Assembly: GCA_951804985.1 (NCBI GenBank)
Contig: OX638135.1
Span: 40,763,564-40,827,563, forward strand
Length of the DNA stretch: 64,000 nucleotides
From: Dryomyza anilis
Lineage: Eukaryota; Arthropoda; Insecta; Diptera; Dryomyzidae
Direction of reading: 5' to 3'
This document shows, in pieces, positions 63,000 through 64,000 of this stretch. The notes beneath the pieces were generated by a model. That model saw only the letters and a program-made list of their open reading frames with translations. It was not told the origin of the DNA and searched no databases. Positions within the stretch are counted from its first letter, which is position 1. Every line of letters begins with the position of its first letter. Made by a program: the position numbers and the translations under genes.

Positions 63000-64000
63000 A
63001 ATAACGCGCAACAGAAAATTGCAAACCATTAAATTCCTTATACATATTTGGCCATTGCAACCCATGATGGGTTTCATTCATAGAGTTTACCAACTTTAAT
63101 TTTCCCTTTTTTTATTTTCAAAACTATACTCATGCACCGAGAAATGAGTTGTTAACACTTGTTTTCTGTCACCAATTTATTCGTTGGGATGCTGTTTATA
63201 CCTGCTACCTCTGCAGTCGTCCGTCGACTATGTGAATGTACAGAATACGAAATGGGTTTCGTTTCTACCTACTCACTGTTGCAGTCGTCCGTCGTGTATT
63301 CGCATGAACTTCATATAATTAAAAAGCGCAGAAAACGAAGACACCGTACAGTTTCTGTACTATGTAGAAATCGAATTTCTAATACAATGAGTTGGTAAAT
63401 TATTTTAAATAAATACAAATGTATTTTAAAATGATCACAATGAAGTAGTTTTTCTAAACAAAGACATAAATGTAGTATAGTTTACTACAGTAATTTTTTC
63501 GGTGCAAGTTAAATATAAAAAGTAAATAAACTTTTGATATTAACATTATTGGATTATGTTAGCAATGTTTTAAAATTAATAAATGTATTTAATTTTGTTG
63601 CAATCAAATGTTTTATGAACAGTAAACTTATTTGCCACTTTGACATTTTCCACATGAAAGTTTTGTATTTATTAAAATTGTTCAATAGCGATGTTGATAA
63701 AATAATTTTAGTTAAGAATAAAAAAAATATATTGGATATGAAAAAGCTCAAAAATAATAAAAAAGCTAACATCCGGCTGAAAATGTTTGAAAGAGCTCGG
63801 ATTTTGAGCTAAAGCTCACAAAGTGGCTACAATCATTGCTACAATGAGACAAGTGAGCTATCACACCAGAAAGCTTTTATGTACAGGAACACTTCTGACT
63901 TAAATGATCGGCAGAAACAAATTGTCGCAATTTATTTCAAAATGTATTTTCCATATTGAAAAATAGTTTAAAATATTCTCAACCATCGAAGAAACTAACC
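63000..64000. other. AT-rich DNA with a possible MITE and inverted repeat end
   Basis: TGCACCGAGAAA at 63133 and TTTTTTCGGTGCA ending at 63506 form short inverted ends around 374 bp, possibly a MITE; ACACCGAAAAAA at 53476 resembles them. 63958-63998 pairs with 53100-53140. No gene. Confidence 0.45.

Noticed and set aside
63159..63398. 79-residue plus ORF in the right-hand AT-rich region
   Set aside because: No recognisable motif or splice context; it lies within the possible MITE.

Overview
This 64-kb window is AT-rich, intron-like nuclear DNA of an insect, almost certainly a higher dipteran. The evidence is the repeat content: BEL/Pao and errantivirus LTR elements, R1-like and RTE-like LINEs, hAT, Harbinger and foldback elements, and a TATACCCTACAC...GTCYGTCY repeat of the kind common in flies. 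No prokaryotic gene organisation is present. I cannot assign a species.

The only host coding sequence I recognise is a pair of consecutive minus-strand exons (49107-48951 and 48777-48636). They match the MUN-domain region of Cadps/CAPS, the calcium-dependent activator protein for secretion. Both have consensus splice sites, and the phase matches across a 173-bp intron. If this is right, much of the window is Cadps intron filled with transposons. A second, unidentified 3'-terminal-exon candidate lies on the plus strand at 24483-24663.

Layout. 1-595: gag-protease fragment of one BEL/Pao element, running off the left edge. 595-5.2 kb: a second, decayed BEL/Pao element (minus). 5.2-9.2 kb: AT-rich DNA, a Harbinger MITE and two tRNA-like sequences. 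9.17-22.3 kb: a nested stack in which a mini-me-like repeat holds an RTE-like LINE, the LINE holds a complete env-bearing Ty3/gypsy element (errantivirus type, two 607-bp LTRs), and a tRNA-derived SINE sits at that element's LTR/internal junction. 24.8-26.6 kb: a Harbinger MITE interrupted by a TA-flanked element that carries a hAT end and another mini-me-like copy. 27.6-30.8 kb: non-autonomous hAT-like element with 92-bp subterminal repeats. 32.7-34.7 kb: about 2 kb of apparently perfect 7-bp satellite abutting a 5'-truncated R1-like LINE (to about 36.45 kb). 37.2-42.5 kb: minisatellite, mini-me-like copies, MITEs and SINEs. 42.5-48.1 kb: a hAT element with 8-bp target duplications, split by a second hAT with its own 8-bp duplications. 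48.6-49.1 kb: Cadps exons. 49.7-55.8 kb: hAT-type element with a 349-bp tandem duplication, minisatellite and a modular foldback. 55.8-63.0 kb: a Ty3/gypsy LTR element.

The most unusual object is the last one. It has an ORF that starts in the 5' LTR and runs through the primer-binding site, a separate 65-residue RING-H2 protein before gag, and an inverted LTR 5' end at its right edge, so both outer ends are U3 ends flanked by the same 4 bp (ATGC). Nearly all transposon genes here are broken by stops, frameshifts or nested insertions; coordinates of decayed elements are approximate.
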